This document shows positions 8,960-15,676 of a DNA stretch of 36,991 nt, one piece after another (the first letter of the stretch is position 1; every line of letters starts with the position of its first letter). The stretch comes from Pseudaeromonas sp041441555 (GTDB taxonomy: Bacteria > Pseudomonadota > Gammaproteobacteria > Enterobacterales > Aeromonadaceae), in assembly GCA_041441555.1 (NCBI GenBank), contig JASDSW010000006.1:1-36991 (forward strand), read 5' to 3'. The notes beneath the pieces were generated by a model, which saw only the letters and a program-made list of their open reading frames with translations, was not told where the DNA came from and made no database searches. The position numbers and the translations under genes are program-made.

Positions 8960-9582
8960 CAATTCATCCACACAATACTAGAAAAGCCCATTTCGTGCTC
9001 AGTCAGGTCGCTATGAATTAACCCCCTGGCGATCAGTGACAAGGCCGTTGCCAAAACGTCCTCTGGTGGCGCACCTGTAGAACCGGATAACCTAGCTAAC
9101 GAAACCCGCCCTAAATCCTTCACTAACCCGAGCAACTGCATATGCAGGGGCGTAAAGCTCTGAAAGCCTGAGTAACGATGCAATAACTTGAGATTTCCCA
9201 GGATCGGATCAATTCGGATTTGTCGCTCGGTCACAAGCTTCAGCGGAGAGGAAAGCTCAAACGCTTTTTGCTGCTTGATAGGAAAACGCTGGAGAAATTC
9301 TGGATCTGCAACTTTATCTGAGGGCTTGACCTCAATGAGGCTGGCATTGCCTTGCTGATCTACGACTCGAAAATCCGGAGTATAGGGACAGTCTCGCCCC
9401 TCGAAGGCGTAATAGAAACCTTCAGGTTGAGCTTCAAAAGCTTTAACAGCAGGGGAATACTCGAGGTGAAAGCAGGTATCGAACTCAAGGGAAGATTCCA
9501 CTGTAAAAACAGTGTTCATTTTGGCGCTGACAAACTTGAAGAGATTTTTGACGCGAGAGTGTTTGAGATGCCGACGATACAT
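8959..9582 (-). CDS. tnsA: Tn7-like endonuclease TnsA
   Basis: The product is 207 aa, shorter than Tn7 TnsA (273 aa) but in the range of CRISPR-associated elements. It shows the restriction-endonuclease-like core: Glu33 in SSLEFD, Asp70 in YTPDF, and Glu84-Val-Lys86 in LIEVKP, matching the catalytic Glu/Asp/Lys of the family. TnsA cuts the 5' strands at the ends, giving clean cut-and-paste transposition with TnsB. The C-terminal part (about 130-207) looks like a winged-helix region (LARLSGSTGAPPEDVLATAL). It is the first gene of the operon, starting 110 bases inside the right end. All visible catalytic residues are intact. Confidence 0.92.
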   Translation of the reverse strand: MYRRHLKHSRVKNLFKFVSAKMNTVFTVESSLEFDTCFHLEYSPAVKAFEAQPEGFYYAFEGRDCPYTPDFRVVDQQGNASLIEVKPSDKVADPEFLQRFPIKQQKAFELSSPLKLVTERQIRIDPILGNLKLLHRYSGFQSFTPLHMQLLGLVKDLGRVSLARLSGSTGAPPEDVLATALSLIARGLIHSDLTEHEMGFSSIVWMN

Positions 9583-9614
9583 AGCGCCCCCAACTTGTCG
9601 TTGCTTTCTTACAA

Positions 9615-9643
9615 GTTATAGGCTATGTCAACTTATGATGCAA
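9615..9643 (-). promoter_or_regulatory. Candidate tnsABC promoter inside the right end
   Basis: Reading leftward, TTGCAT (9638-9643), a 17-bp spacer and TATAAC (9615-9620) form a plausible sigma-70 promoter 33 bases upstream of tnsA. The spacer coincides with the innermost TnsB box (9625-9638), so TnsB binding would block the promoter. Confidence 0.55.
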
Positions 9644-9692
9644 ATTATGTCAGCTTATGCTTTAGATATGTCAACTTATGGTTTAGACGACA
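9625..9692 (-). repeat. Transposon right end with three TnsB-type boxes
   Basis: Read into the element, the terminus starts TGTCGTCTAAACC. Three boxes of the form (G/C/T)CATAAGYTGACAT lie at 9668-9681, 9647-9660 and 9625-9638, spaced 21-22 bp apart. A fourth, weaker match may sit around 9606-9621. Tightly spaced direct boxes are typical of the right end of Tn7-like elements. Confidence 0.85.
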
Positions 9693-9697
9693 AGATT
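9693..9697. other. Predicted 5-bp target-site duplication (AGATT)
   Basis: Tn7-family insertion duplicates 5 bp of target. If the terminus is the ACA ending at 9692, the five bases AGATT should be repeated at the unseen left end. This is a prediction from the end position, not an observed duplication. Confidence 0.5.
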
Positions 9698-9707
9698 TGC
9701 CAGAAAT

Positions 9708-9820
9708 GGTGGAGGCTCTGCCAGCCACATCCCGGCACTCGAAGGACTCGCCTTGGCTGCTACCTTCCGGTCCTGACCAGGTCGACGAGATTCCGATGCG
9801 GGAGGACCAACAGAGCCCCC
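9708..9820 (-). ncRNA. ffs: 4.5S RNA of the signal recognition particle
   Basis: The gene is 113 nt against 114 in E. coli. Read leftward, the 5' end GGGGGCTCTGTTGG pairs with the 3' end GCTGGCAGAGCCTCC. The apical domain carries the conserved CAGGACCGGAAGGTAGCAG, with the GGAA tetraloop and the asymmetric loop bound by the Ffh M domain. The RNA works with Ffh and FtsY in co-translational targeting of inner-membrane proteins. The mature sequence is intact, but the transposon end begins about 15 bases beyond its 3' end, so any original terminator has been displaced. Confidence 0.95.
9748..9781 (-). other. Predicted guide target (CC PAM plus 32-nt protospacer) inside ffs
   Basis: On the ffs strand, CC at 9781-9780 is followed by 32 nt (9779 down to 9748) covering the most conserved part of the SRP RNA. 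From its end to the predicted 5-bp duplication is 50 bp. Known: I-F3 elements use a CC-type PAM, a 32-nt spacer and insertion about 48-50 bp away. No array is visible to confirm that this target is used. Confidence 0.45.
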
Positions 9821-9836
9821 ATAACAACGCTGGCGA

Positions 9837-9864
9837 GTCTAACTGCCCAACTGCCCGATTGCAA
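9837..9864 (-). promoter_or_regulatory. ffs promoter
   Basis: Reading leftward, TTGCAA (9859-9864), a 16-bp spacer and TTAGAC (9837-9842) are followed by a GC-rich discriminator. Transcription would start about 10-15 bases before the mature 4.5S 5' end, leaving a short leader such as RNase P removes in E. coli. Confidence 0.6.
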
Positions 9865-9913
9865 CGCTTTTTACCGAGTGGCGGCCCGGATGGCCGAAAA
9901 GTCGGCAACTCCT

Positions 9914-10702
9914 TCAAAACAGAAGAAATTTACCAGCGATAACCAGCTGCAATACCGCAAAACTGCGCCGTAACCAGAGAGCGGGTAGTTGATGCGCCAA
10001 GTGGGCGCCCAGGCGCACCGTGACCGCGCTGGTGAGGATGATCGCCAGCAGCGCCGGCCAGTAGATGAAGCCGACCGCGTGGGCCGGCAGCTCAGATTGT
10101 TGCCAGCCGTGATAGAGGTAGCTGAGAGCGGCGCTGAGCGTGATGGGCACGCCACAGGCTGCGGAGCTGGCGATGGCTTGCACCAGGGGCTCGCCGCGCC
10201 AGCGCAGGTAGGGAACCGTGGCGGTGCCACCGCCAATACCAAATAGTGCCGAAAGGGTGCCGATGATAAAGCCGACCAGGCCGCGCTCGAGCGGGTGAAC
10301 CCGGGAGGCCTTGCCGGCGGGATGCCAATCAAACCACAGCGTCAGAGCGACTAGCAGAGCGAACGAACCCATCAGGCGGCGCAACAGCTCGCCGCTGAGA
10401 CCGGAGGCCAGATCGCCACCCAGTTGGGCACCCAGCACCATGCCGATCGTCAGCTGGGTCACCAGCGGCCAATTGAGAGCCACCTCGCGCAGATGGGCGC
10501 GCACCGAGCTGATGCCGGTGATGACGATGCTGGCCAGCGAGGTGCCGATCGCCAGGTGAGTACTGACAGCTTCCGGTAGCCCTTGGATGCGAAAGCTGAT
10601 CAGTAGCAAAGGCACTATGATGAGGCCCCCGCCGATGCCGAACAGCCCGGCGAGTAAACCGGCGAGTAAGCCTGTAACCAGATACAGCAGGATCAACGAC
10701 AT
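9914..10702 (-). CDS. TauE/SafE-family membrane permease
   Basis: The product is 262 aa and strongly hydrophobic, with about eight predicted membrane segments in two repeated halves. Each half carries the family glycine motif: GLLAGLLAGLFGIGGGLIIVP near the N terminus and GTLSALFGIGGGTATVPYL in the middle. The family (formerly DUF81) is linked to export or uptake of sulfite, sulfoacetate and related anions; the substrate here cannot be read. The gene is single, starts at ATG 10702, ends about 50 bases upstream of the ffs promoter, and has no clear terminator. Confidence 0.9.
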   Translation of the reverse strand: MSLILLYLVTGLLAGLLAGLFGIGGGLIIVPLLLISFRIQGLPEAVSTHLAIGTSLASIVITGISSVRAHLREVALNWPLVTQLTIGMVLGAQLGGDLASGLSGELLRRLMGSFALLVALTLWFDWHPAGKASRVHPLERGLVGFIIGTLSALFGIGGGTATVPYLRWRGEPLVQAIASSAACGVPITLSAALSYLYHGWQQSELPAHAVGFIYWPALLAIILTSAVTVRLGAHLAHQLPALWLRRSFAVLQLVIAGKFLLF

Positions 10703-10847
10703 GAAAAAGTCCTAGGGAGTGCAGGCTTCGAATGCGAAGGCTCAGCGTGAAGGCCCCAGATGCTAATGCCTCACGTGCGAGGAGGCAATCTCGCGAGGAA
10801 GCAATCCAGCGAGGGGCGACGCCGCGCAACGCATCAGCCCCGAGCCA

Positions 10848-10871
10848 GAGAGGCAGCCGGAGCCGCCTCTC
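10848..10871. repeat. GC-rich hairpin between the permease and antiporter genes
   Basis: GAGAGGC and GCCTCTC frame a 10-base loop just past the antiporter stop. There is no T-run, so it is more likely a REP-like or mRNA-stabilising hairpin than an intrinsic terminator. Nearby, 10778-10815 has loose copies of GCGAGGA(A/G)GCAATC. Confidence 0.35.
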
Positions 10872-10893
10872 ATCGATTTCCCAGATATCGGGA

Positions 10894-12327
10894 TCACAGG
10901 CTCAAGGTGTGCTGACTGAGCAGCCAGATGGTCCAGCCGGCGATGGCGAAGAGCAGCACCGTGATCAGCCGTTCCAGGTGATTGAGGTGGCGGGCGCCAT
11001 GCTGCCGACGGGCCAGCCAGTAGACCCCGATGCCGGGCGCATAGAGCAGGGTGACCAGCAGCAGGTAGTGGAGCCCGGCGGCGTAGACCAGCCAGAGCCC
11101 GTAGAGGGTGGCGAGAAGCGCAATTCCCATATCGCGCTGGCGGGCCAACGGCTGGCCGTCATAGCTCACGCCACTGGCACTCAGGCGCAAGCCATAGGCA
11201 CCTGAGAAGACATAGGGGACGAGAGCCGCCGCTGTGGTGATATTCACCAGCATCAGGTAGGTGCTCTGCTGAAACAGGATGATGAGAAGAAACAGCTGGA
11301 TCATCAGGGTGGAGGCCCAGAGCGCATGGTGCGGCGCCCCATGGCGGTTCTCGGCGGCGAACCAGGTCGGGAACAGACCGGTACGGGCGGCGATGAAGGG
11401 GACCTCACAGGCCAGCAGGGTCCAGCTTAGGAAGGCGCCACAGACCGAGATCATCATGCCGCCGTTGATGAGCCAAGCCCCCCAGGGGCCGACGATTGCC
11501 TCGAGAATGGCGGCGGTGGAGGGGTTTTTCAGCGCGGCGACTTCGGGTTGCGTCATGACCCCCAGGGCAAACAGACTGACCATCAGATAGAGGGCGAGGG
11601 CACTGAGCAGGGCTATGATGGTGGCCCGTCCCACATCCCGGCGATGGGTGGCATGGGCCGACACCACGACGGCCCCCTCGATACCGATGAAGACCCAAAG
11701 GGTCACCTTCATCGTCGATTTGACTTGCTCCAGCACGCTACCGAGCTCGGGAGTGCCCTGACCCCAGATATCGAGGGTGAAGGTATCCAGATGAAAGGCC
11801 AGCAGCAGGGCCACACAGAGCACCACCAGCGGCACTAGCTTGGCGATGGTGGTGATGATGTTGACGAACGCCGCCAGCCGGATGCCGCGCAGCACCAGGG
11901 CATGTACTCCCCAGATCAGCACAGAGCCCAAGGCGATGGCGGCGGGGGTATTTCCTTCCCCCAGAATCACCTGCTCGGGCGTATCGACGAAGTAGCTCAG
12001 CGCACAGCAGAGCACCACCACGTAGGAGACGTTGGCCAACAGCTGGCAGATCCAGTAGCCCCAGGCGGCATTGAAGCCGATCAGACTGCCGAAACCCGCC
12101 TTGGCGTAGGTGAAGATGCCACCATCCAGATCGGGACGGCGCAGCGATAGGAATTGATAGACCAGCGCCAGGGCAATCATGCCGACCCCGGTGATAAGCC
12201 AGCCGATGGCAATGGCGCCGACCTGGGCATTGGCGGCGATATTTTGTGGCAGGCTGAATATGCCGGCACCCACCATGGAGCTCAACACCAGGGCGATTAA
12301 GGCGCCCAGACCCAGATTTTTCTTCAT
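10894..12327 (-). CDS. APC-family basic amino-acid/polyamine antiporter (ArcD/YdgI-like)
   Basis: The product is 477 aa with about 12 membrane segments. The N-terminal LSSMVGAGIFSLP is the APC-superfamily substrate-binding helix 1 motif (GAGIF). Overall length and sequence, such as FVDTPEQ and VFIGIEGAVVVSAHA, resemble the arginine/ornithine antiporter subgroup (ArcD, YdgI). It would exchange a basic amino acid for its deamination or decarboxylation product across the inner membrane. No arginine deiminase genes adjoin it, so the substrate is family-based inference. An ARG-box-like palindrome lies about 100 bases upstream of ATG 12327, supporting arginine-linked control. Confidence 0.88.
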   Translation of the reverse strand: MKKNLGLGALIALVLSSMVGAGIFSLPQNIAANAQVGAIAIGWLITGVGMIALALVYQFLSLRRPDLDGGIFTYAKAGFGSLIGFNAAWGYWICQLLANVSYVVVLCCALSYFVDTPEQVILGEGNTPAAIALGSVLIWGVHALVLRGIRLAAFVNIITTIAKLVPLVVLCVALLLAFHLDTFTLDIWGQGTPELGSVLEQVKSTMKVTLWVFIGIEGAVVVSAHATHRRDVGRATIIALLSALALYLMVSLFALGVMTQPEVAALKNPSTAAILEAIVGPWGAWLINGGMMISVCGAFLSWTLLACEVPFIAARTGLFPTWFAAENRHGAPHHALWASTLMIQLFLLIILFQQSTYLMLVNITTAAALVPYVFSGAYGLRLSASGVSYDGQPLARQRDMGIALLATLYGLWLVYAAGLHYLLLVTLLYAPGIGVYWLARRQHGARHLNHLERLITVLLFAIAGWTIWLLSQHTLSL

Positions 12328-12422
12328 CGTCGTCGTTCACTAGCCGGGGTGAATGCGCACCCCCGAACCTGCATTGACGTCAGAGCTCGCAAGGATAGTG
12401 CGCGGAAAGGTGCGCAATATAT

Positions 12423-12436
12423 TGCGTAATTATTCT
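12423..12436. promoter_or_regulatory. ARG-box-like palindrome upstream of the antiporter
   Basis: TGCGTAATTATTCT matches the ArgR half-sites TGAAT/ATTCA with AT-rich centre at 11 of 14 positions. A second box at the usual 21-bp spacing is weak, so ArgR binding is only suggested. Confidence 0.35.
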
Positions 12437-12551
12437 GTGTTCAACGGTAATTTCAGAAAGAAAATTCAGGTTTGCTGATTTGTTTGGCTGCTTTGTCTTT
12501 TATGCGAGGTGCTGGTCGCGGCCTGCGGCGCCGCGGACGGTCAGTTGGATG

Positions 12552-12575
12552 TAAAAAACCCGCCAGCGGCGGGTT
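12552..12575 (-). terminator. Rho-independent terminator of the YbjN-like gene
   Basis: Reading leftward, ACCCGCC-GCT-GGCGGGT is a perfect 7-bp stem followed by a run of six T. It lies 26 bases past the stop at 12601. Confidence 0.85.
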
Positions 12576-12600
12576 TGTCGTGGAACGCGTCGCGGGGGCT

Positions 12601-13053
12601 CTAGTGCACCGCCATCGGGGTTTCCGACGCTTCAGGAGGATTGAGATAGCCGGCTTGTTCGCATTCGCCGTACAGCTGCTTCATGGCGGTCATGGCCGTG
12701 CTCATAAACAGCTGCAACTGCTCGGGCGTCAGCCCGGCGCCGAGTTGCAGGGTATTGCAGACCATCAGGCGTGGCAGGTTGTCATCCACCACGTCGACGA
12801 AGATCTTCAGCGTGGGGTAGCTCATGTTGAGGCGACCCAGATCGGCGACCAGCGGCAACAGGCCCACTGGACGCACTTCCAACTCGGTGGTGAACATCAG
12901 CCCCTCATTCTCGACAAACAAGCGACTCTCGAGTACCCCGTCGAGGGATTGCACATCGACGATGTGGATGCCGTGGCATTGGTCACACAGATAGTGGGGG
13001 ATCTGGCCTTCGCTCAGCCAGCGCATCACGACTTCAAAACTCGGTACTATCAT
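12601..13053 (-). CDS. YbjN-domain-like cytoplasmic protein
   Basis: The product is 150 aa, soluble and acidic, with no signal peptide. Features such as LFVENEGLMFTTELEVRP, a central DLGRLNMSYPTLKIFVDVVDD and a C-terminal helical segment resemble the YbjN/type III secretion-chaperone-like fold, which is broadly conserved and often tied to stress or motility regulation. Start ATG 13053 was chosen. It stands alone with its own terminator. The family call is from general resemblance; the function is unknown. Confidence 0.6.
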   Translation of the reverse strand: MIVPSFEVVMRWLSEGQIPHYLCDQCHGIHIVDVQSLDGVLESRLFVENEGLMFTTELEVRPVGLLPLVADLGRLNMSYPTLKIFVDVVDDNLPRLMVCNTLQLGAGLTPEQLQLFMSTAMTAMKQLYGECEQAGYLNPPEASETPMAVH

Positions 13054-13148
13054 CTTGTCTTCGATTCACTCAGGTCGGGGGCGGCAGTCTAAACCAAAAG
13101 GGAGCCTGACAGAAGCAAGATAGGCGAGTGCGAGCAAGCTCTTCACCC

Positions 13149-13451
13149 TCAATCGGCACTATTGAGCTCCGTCTTGGTCACGACGCCGTTTTTGATCTCA
13201 ACCCGACAACTCCAGCGCCCAACGCTGCGGCGCTCGGCCAGGAACTGCACCTCGGACTCTGGCTTCGGCTCGCGGAGCCCATGTTCCTGCGCGAAGGCGA
13301 GCAACGATGAGGCAGGCATGCCGGGGGTTATTTCCTGGCAGATTTGGCGAACACGACTCTCGGCCGTGCCCAAGGAGTAGGTACAAAAACCCAGACCGCC
13401 GAGCATCAAGAGTCCGGCGCCCAGATTGACGGCTTTACGGATCGCGTTCAT
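13149..13451 (-). CDS. Small membrane-anchored or exported protein of unknown function
   Basis: The product is 100 aa. An N-terminal hydrophobic segment (about residues 10-27, LGAGLLMLGGLGFCTYSLG) is either a membrane anchor or an uncleaved signal. The rest is polar with cysteines at 23, 37 and about 81 that could form a disulfide outside the cytoplasm. I do not recognise the family. It is one of several short same-strand genes (13149-14790) with no obvious partner in metabolism. Confidence 0.6.
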   Translation of the reverse strand: MNAIRKAVNLGAGLLMLGGLGFCTYSLGTAESRVRQICQEITPGMPASSLLAFAQEHGLREPKPESEVQFLAERRSVGRWSCRVEIKNGVVTKTELNSAD

Positions 13452-13687
13452 TGAGTTTTCCTCACTGGCTTGTGTCGGTTGCTGGGGCTGCGCCTTCTGT
13501 GTTGGCGGCTACAGGATCCGGGATTTGAGAAGCTGCAGCTTATGCTTTGCGTAATAGGCGCCATCAAAGGCCAGTTGGAATAACAAGAGCGGTTGCACTG
13601 CTCCACCCCCGCCGAGTCGCGTAGTTGCAGCGCCAGAAGTTCTCTCTGCCATCCGGGTTGGTGGAGACGTGAAATCTGGTTATGCGT

Positions 13688-14053
13688 TTATCCCATATCG
13701 AGGGTCGTCCAGCCGGCATTGAGCAGCTGGGCTTGAGTTTCTAAAAACTTCTTGGTCGGATCCCAGACGCGCCAACTGCGCCGGAATTCGATGCGCAGCC
13801 GTGGTTCGGCAAACAGTTCGATATAGGGCGGCGAGGCAAACAGGTCGCGCCAGCCAATTCCGCGAAACGGCTCGGTCTTCAGGCTGGCGGAGGGCTCGCG
13901 GAGCTCTCCGCTCCGCTGCAGATAGTCATAAAAATTCCGGGCACACTCCGACAAGTCGATGGTGACCACCGTTTGGGTGCCATCGCGCGTTTGGGCATCA
14001 TCGCGGTAGATAAGATACTCGGAATTTATCTCGATGAGCTGATCCCAATTCAT
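13688..14053 (-). CDS. Conserved-looking soluble protein of unknown function
   Basis: The product is 121 aa, soluble, aromatic-rich (NWDQLIEINSEYLIYRDD at the start; GIGWRDLFASPPYIELF in the middle), with no signal peptide or membrane segment. The composition and codon use look like a real gene, but I do not recognise it. A possible immunity-type or small regulatory role cannot be tested from sequence. The 237 bases between this stop and the next gene start at 13451 hold only a weak 47-codon frame at 13509-13652. Confidence 0.55.
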   Translation of the reverse strand: MNWDQLIEINSEYLIYRDDAQTRDGTQTVVTIDLSECARNFYDYLQRSGELREPSASLKTEPFRGIGWRDLFASPPYIELFAEPRLRIEFRRSWRVWDPTKKFLETQAQLLNAGWTTLDMG

Positions 14054-14116
14054 GGGTATTCCTCTGTGAAATGGGGGCTCGCTTGGCTGACCAACTGCCC
14101 CGCAGCCGAAGCGGCG

Positions 14117-14464
14117 TTATTGGTTAATCTGCGGATGGATTTCAGCCTGCCAACCACAGCAGCGACAGGCCGCGCCGTTTTGCAGGGTATGGTAGGCCTG
14201 ATTGATGGGCATGTTTTTTCCGTTCTTGAAGGTGGCCAAGCGATGGCCGCACCTTGGGCAGCGGATCAGATGGTAAAGCGCCCACCAGGCGATAAATTCC
14301 AATGTCACGGAGAGTAACAGGGTGAATCCCATGGCCGTGGAAAGAGGGATGAACTTCAGCCAAGCCAGCCCGCTGGAAAGCAGCAACCCCCCGATCAGTA
14401 CCATCGGGCTGAATTTGGCCAAGCGGGGGATCCAGGTTTTACGAAGCACGATGAAATGATTCAT
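14117..14464 (-). CDS. Small membrane protein with a C-terminal zinc ribbon
   Basis: The product is 115 aa with two N-terminal membrane segments (about 18-34 and 41-62). The cytoplasmic tail has two cysteine clusters, RCPRCGHRL and ACRCCGWQ, separated by about 30 residues, which should bind zinc. I chose ATG 14464 because it overlaps the upstream gene's stop (ATGA), pointing to coupled translation; longer in-frame starts would run deep into that gene. The function is unknown. Confidence 0.6.
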   Translation of the reverse strand: MNHFIVLRKTWIPRLAKFSPMVLIGGLLLSSGLAWLKFIPLSTAMGFTLLLSVTLEFIAWWALYHLIRCPRCGHRLATFKNGKNMPINQAYHTLQNGAACRCCGWQAEIHPQINQ

Positions 14465-14790
14465 GGTCGAGTCTCCGATTGACCAGCCCGCCAGCGGCTG
14501 CACCCAAAAATCACCGCCCATTGAATCAGTCCGCAGATGGCGAACAGACCCCACCAGAGGGTGAGCACCAAACGACTGTTATATGGAAACAGCCCCTGAT
14601 GTTCAAAGAGCATGACGGCACCGGATGCCAGGGGATATGCCAACAAGCTAGCCGGGAAACAGAAGATCAACAGAGCAAAGGTCAAATTGCCCGCGACTTC
14701 GCTGGTCGATTCACCCGTGAAAAAGAGTTGCGCGAGGAGCAATCCCAGCACAACGGCTAAAAGCCAACCTATGAATATGTATTTTTTCAT
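14461..14790 (-). CDS. Small multi-spanning membrane protein of unknown function
   Basis: The product is 109 aa with about three membrane segments: residues 4-24, 34-62 and 72-96. The start MKKYIFIGWLLAVVLGLLLAQ could be a signal anchor. Its stop overlaps the next gene's ATG, so the two membrane proteins are probably made together. I do not recognise the family. Confidence 0.55.
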   Translation of the reverse strand: MKKYIFIGWLLAVVLGLLLAQLFFTGESTSEVAGNLTFALLIFCFPASLLAYPLASGAVMLFEHQGLFPYNSRLVLTLWWGLFAICGLIQWAVIFGCSRWRAGQSETRP

Positions 14791-15430
14791 AAAACCATTT
14801 GATTAATAAGGGGTAAGTCTGGGGTGAGATGCATATGCGAACTTCAACGATTGCTGACCAAGGTATATTGAACTCTTCGTTGAATCAAGGTCTGCTTCAG
14901 ACTTTCTCTGTTACTTACTCTTTTAGTGGCTTTTTCTACATTCAATTCGAGTAATTTATGTGGCTGAATTATTACTGGCTGCATGAGAGGCCTCAAGAAA
15001 ATAAGCTTCGATAATCACCTAACATCTTATTAAACGGTGATTATCCCTGTTTTATTAGAAACCATTCCGCTTAGTTCTTTACTGATCTTGCAACGTCTCG
15101 TTTAAATTCAATCCGTTGCTTGCTATTGCCCCTGCGATCTGTTGCTCGGCGGACTTTTTTCTTCATATCCAAACGCCAGCCCGTTTGGCTCTTGGGCCTT
15201 CCATCGGGGGAGGGGGCATAGCAACCGCTGGGCGTTGGCTGCAAAACCCATGGCTACCGCACGGACTTGCGGCTACCCGAGGCCATAGTTCGATCCCTGA
15301 TTGAGCGGGCCGTGATGTATCAGTCCATGATTCATCCGAAGCTGCTTGTAGCAGAGTATTCAAAAAATTCAGGGAAATTTTTGCGATAAATCAAGCAGGT
15401 TTGGATCGCTATATGGAGAACGGGATAAAT
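14791..15430. other. Gene-free stretch: AT-rich spacer with a GC-rich patch
   Basis: I see no convincing gene here. 14800-15100 is AT-rich with many stops. 15165-15315 is abruptly GC-rich (GGGGGAGGGGGCATAGC and flanks) and in translation resembles short repetitive frames that occur as dispersed intergenic DNA in this group; that recollection is weak. Short frames across it lack ribosome-binding sites. Confidence 0.5.
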
Positions 15431-15446
15431 GGGAGGCGCAAGAGCT

Positions 15447-15600
15447 GAGATGTCTGAGCGGTCTATGTCTCGTGGATGGGAGAACCATCGCGGTCGGGAT
15501 GTGACTCGCATCATCCCTGGTGCTCGTCCTGCGGGCTGCCTGCGGCAGTCCAAAATGGCTATCCTGCCATTTTGTCGAACAAGGGTTCGAATCACATCTC
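15447..15600 (+). ncRNA. Candidate structured RNA with tRNA-Ser-like ends
   Basis: The ends GAGATGT (15447-15453) and ACATCTC (15594-15600) form a perfect 7-bp closing stem. Inside are hairpins at 15496-15517 (GGGATG/CATCCC), 15536-15548 (CTGCC-TGC-GGCAG) and 15551-15574 (9-bp perfect stem CAAAATGGC/GCCATTTTG). The 5' part GAGATGTCTGAGCGG resembles tRNA-Ser GAGGTGTCCGAGTGG, and the 3' part contains a T-loop-like GGGTTCGAATC, but there is no proper anticodon arm or T stem. A strong terminator follows. It may be a tRNA-Ser-derived small RNA or a decayed tRNA gene with hairpin insertions; expression is unproven. Confidence 0.4.
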
Positions 15601-15617
15601 CCATCACCGGATAAAAG

Positions 15618-15655
15618 AAAAGAGCCCTATCTTGCGATAGGACTCTTTTCTTTTA
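15618..15655. terminator. Bidirectional Rho-independent terminator
   Basis: The stem AGAGCCCTATC / GATAGGACTCT with TTGC loop has T-rich tails on both strands. It would end the candidate RNA at 15447-15600 on the plus strand and any read-through from tRNA-Ser on the minus strand. Confidence 0.8.
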
Positions 15656-15657
15656 TA

Positions 15658-15676
15658 TGGCGGTGAGGGAGGGATT
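15658..15676 (-). repeat. 19-bp duplicate of the tRNA-Ser 3' end
   Basis: TGGCGGTGAGGGAGGGATT is identical to 15828-15846, the CCA end and part of the T arm of the tRNA-Ser gene 170 bp away. On the minus strand the T-loop half GGGTTCGA occurs about 55 bases earlier (near 15730-15740), so a tRNA 3' end looks split by a block of compact hairpins, for example TGCGC-TGT-GCGCA and GTCGC-TGC-GCGAC. Confidence 0.75.

Larger units (their letters stand above)
1..9692. mobile_element. Tn7-like transposon, right-end portion (left part outside window)
   Basis: Seen: a tnsABC operon reading inward from 9582, TnsB-type boxes at 9625-9681, and a terminal ACA at 9690-9692 (TGT when read into the element), immediately beyond the 3' end of the 4.5S RNA gene. 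tnsABC and the cargo are less GC-rich than the flanking core genes. Known: Tn7-family elements have TGT/ACA ends, place tnsA next to the right end, and insert just downstream of a conserved gene. From memory, I-F3 CRISPR-associated Tn7-like elements use ffs as one of their home sites, including in Aeromonas, and their TnsB boxes resemble CCATAAGTTGATAT; the boxes here read CCATAAGTTGACAT. Inferred: this is an I-F3-type element whose tniQ-cas genes and array lie left of position 1. The left end is not visible, so the element's total length is unknown. Confidence 0.85.

Noticed and set aside
9625..9681. Three spaced repeats considered as a CRISPR array
   Set aside because: The repeats are 13-14 bp with spacers of 7-8 bp and lie at a transposon terminus; they are TnsB boxes.
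13509..13652. A 47-codon minus-strand frame between two small genes
   Set aside because: Its end (FQLAFDGAYYAKHKLQLL) looks protein-like, but there is no ribosome-binding site and no family match; it may be a decayed gene remnant.
15163..15363. Short open frames across the GC-rich patch
   Set aside because: They have no start signals and Pro/Arg/Ala-rich translations typical of chance frames in GC-rich DNA.
15447..15600. Considered as a complete tRNA or tmRNA
   Set aside because: There is no intact T stem or anticodon stem-loop with U33, and no tag reading frame or tmRNA ends.
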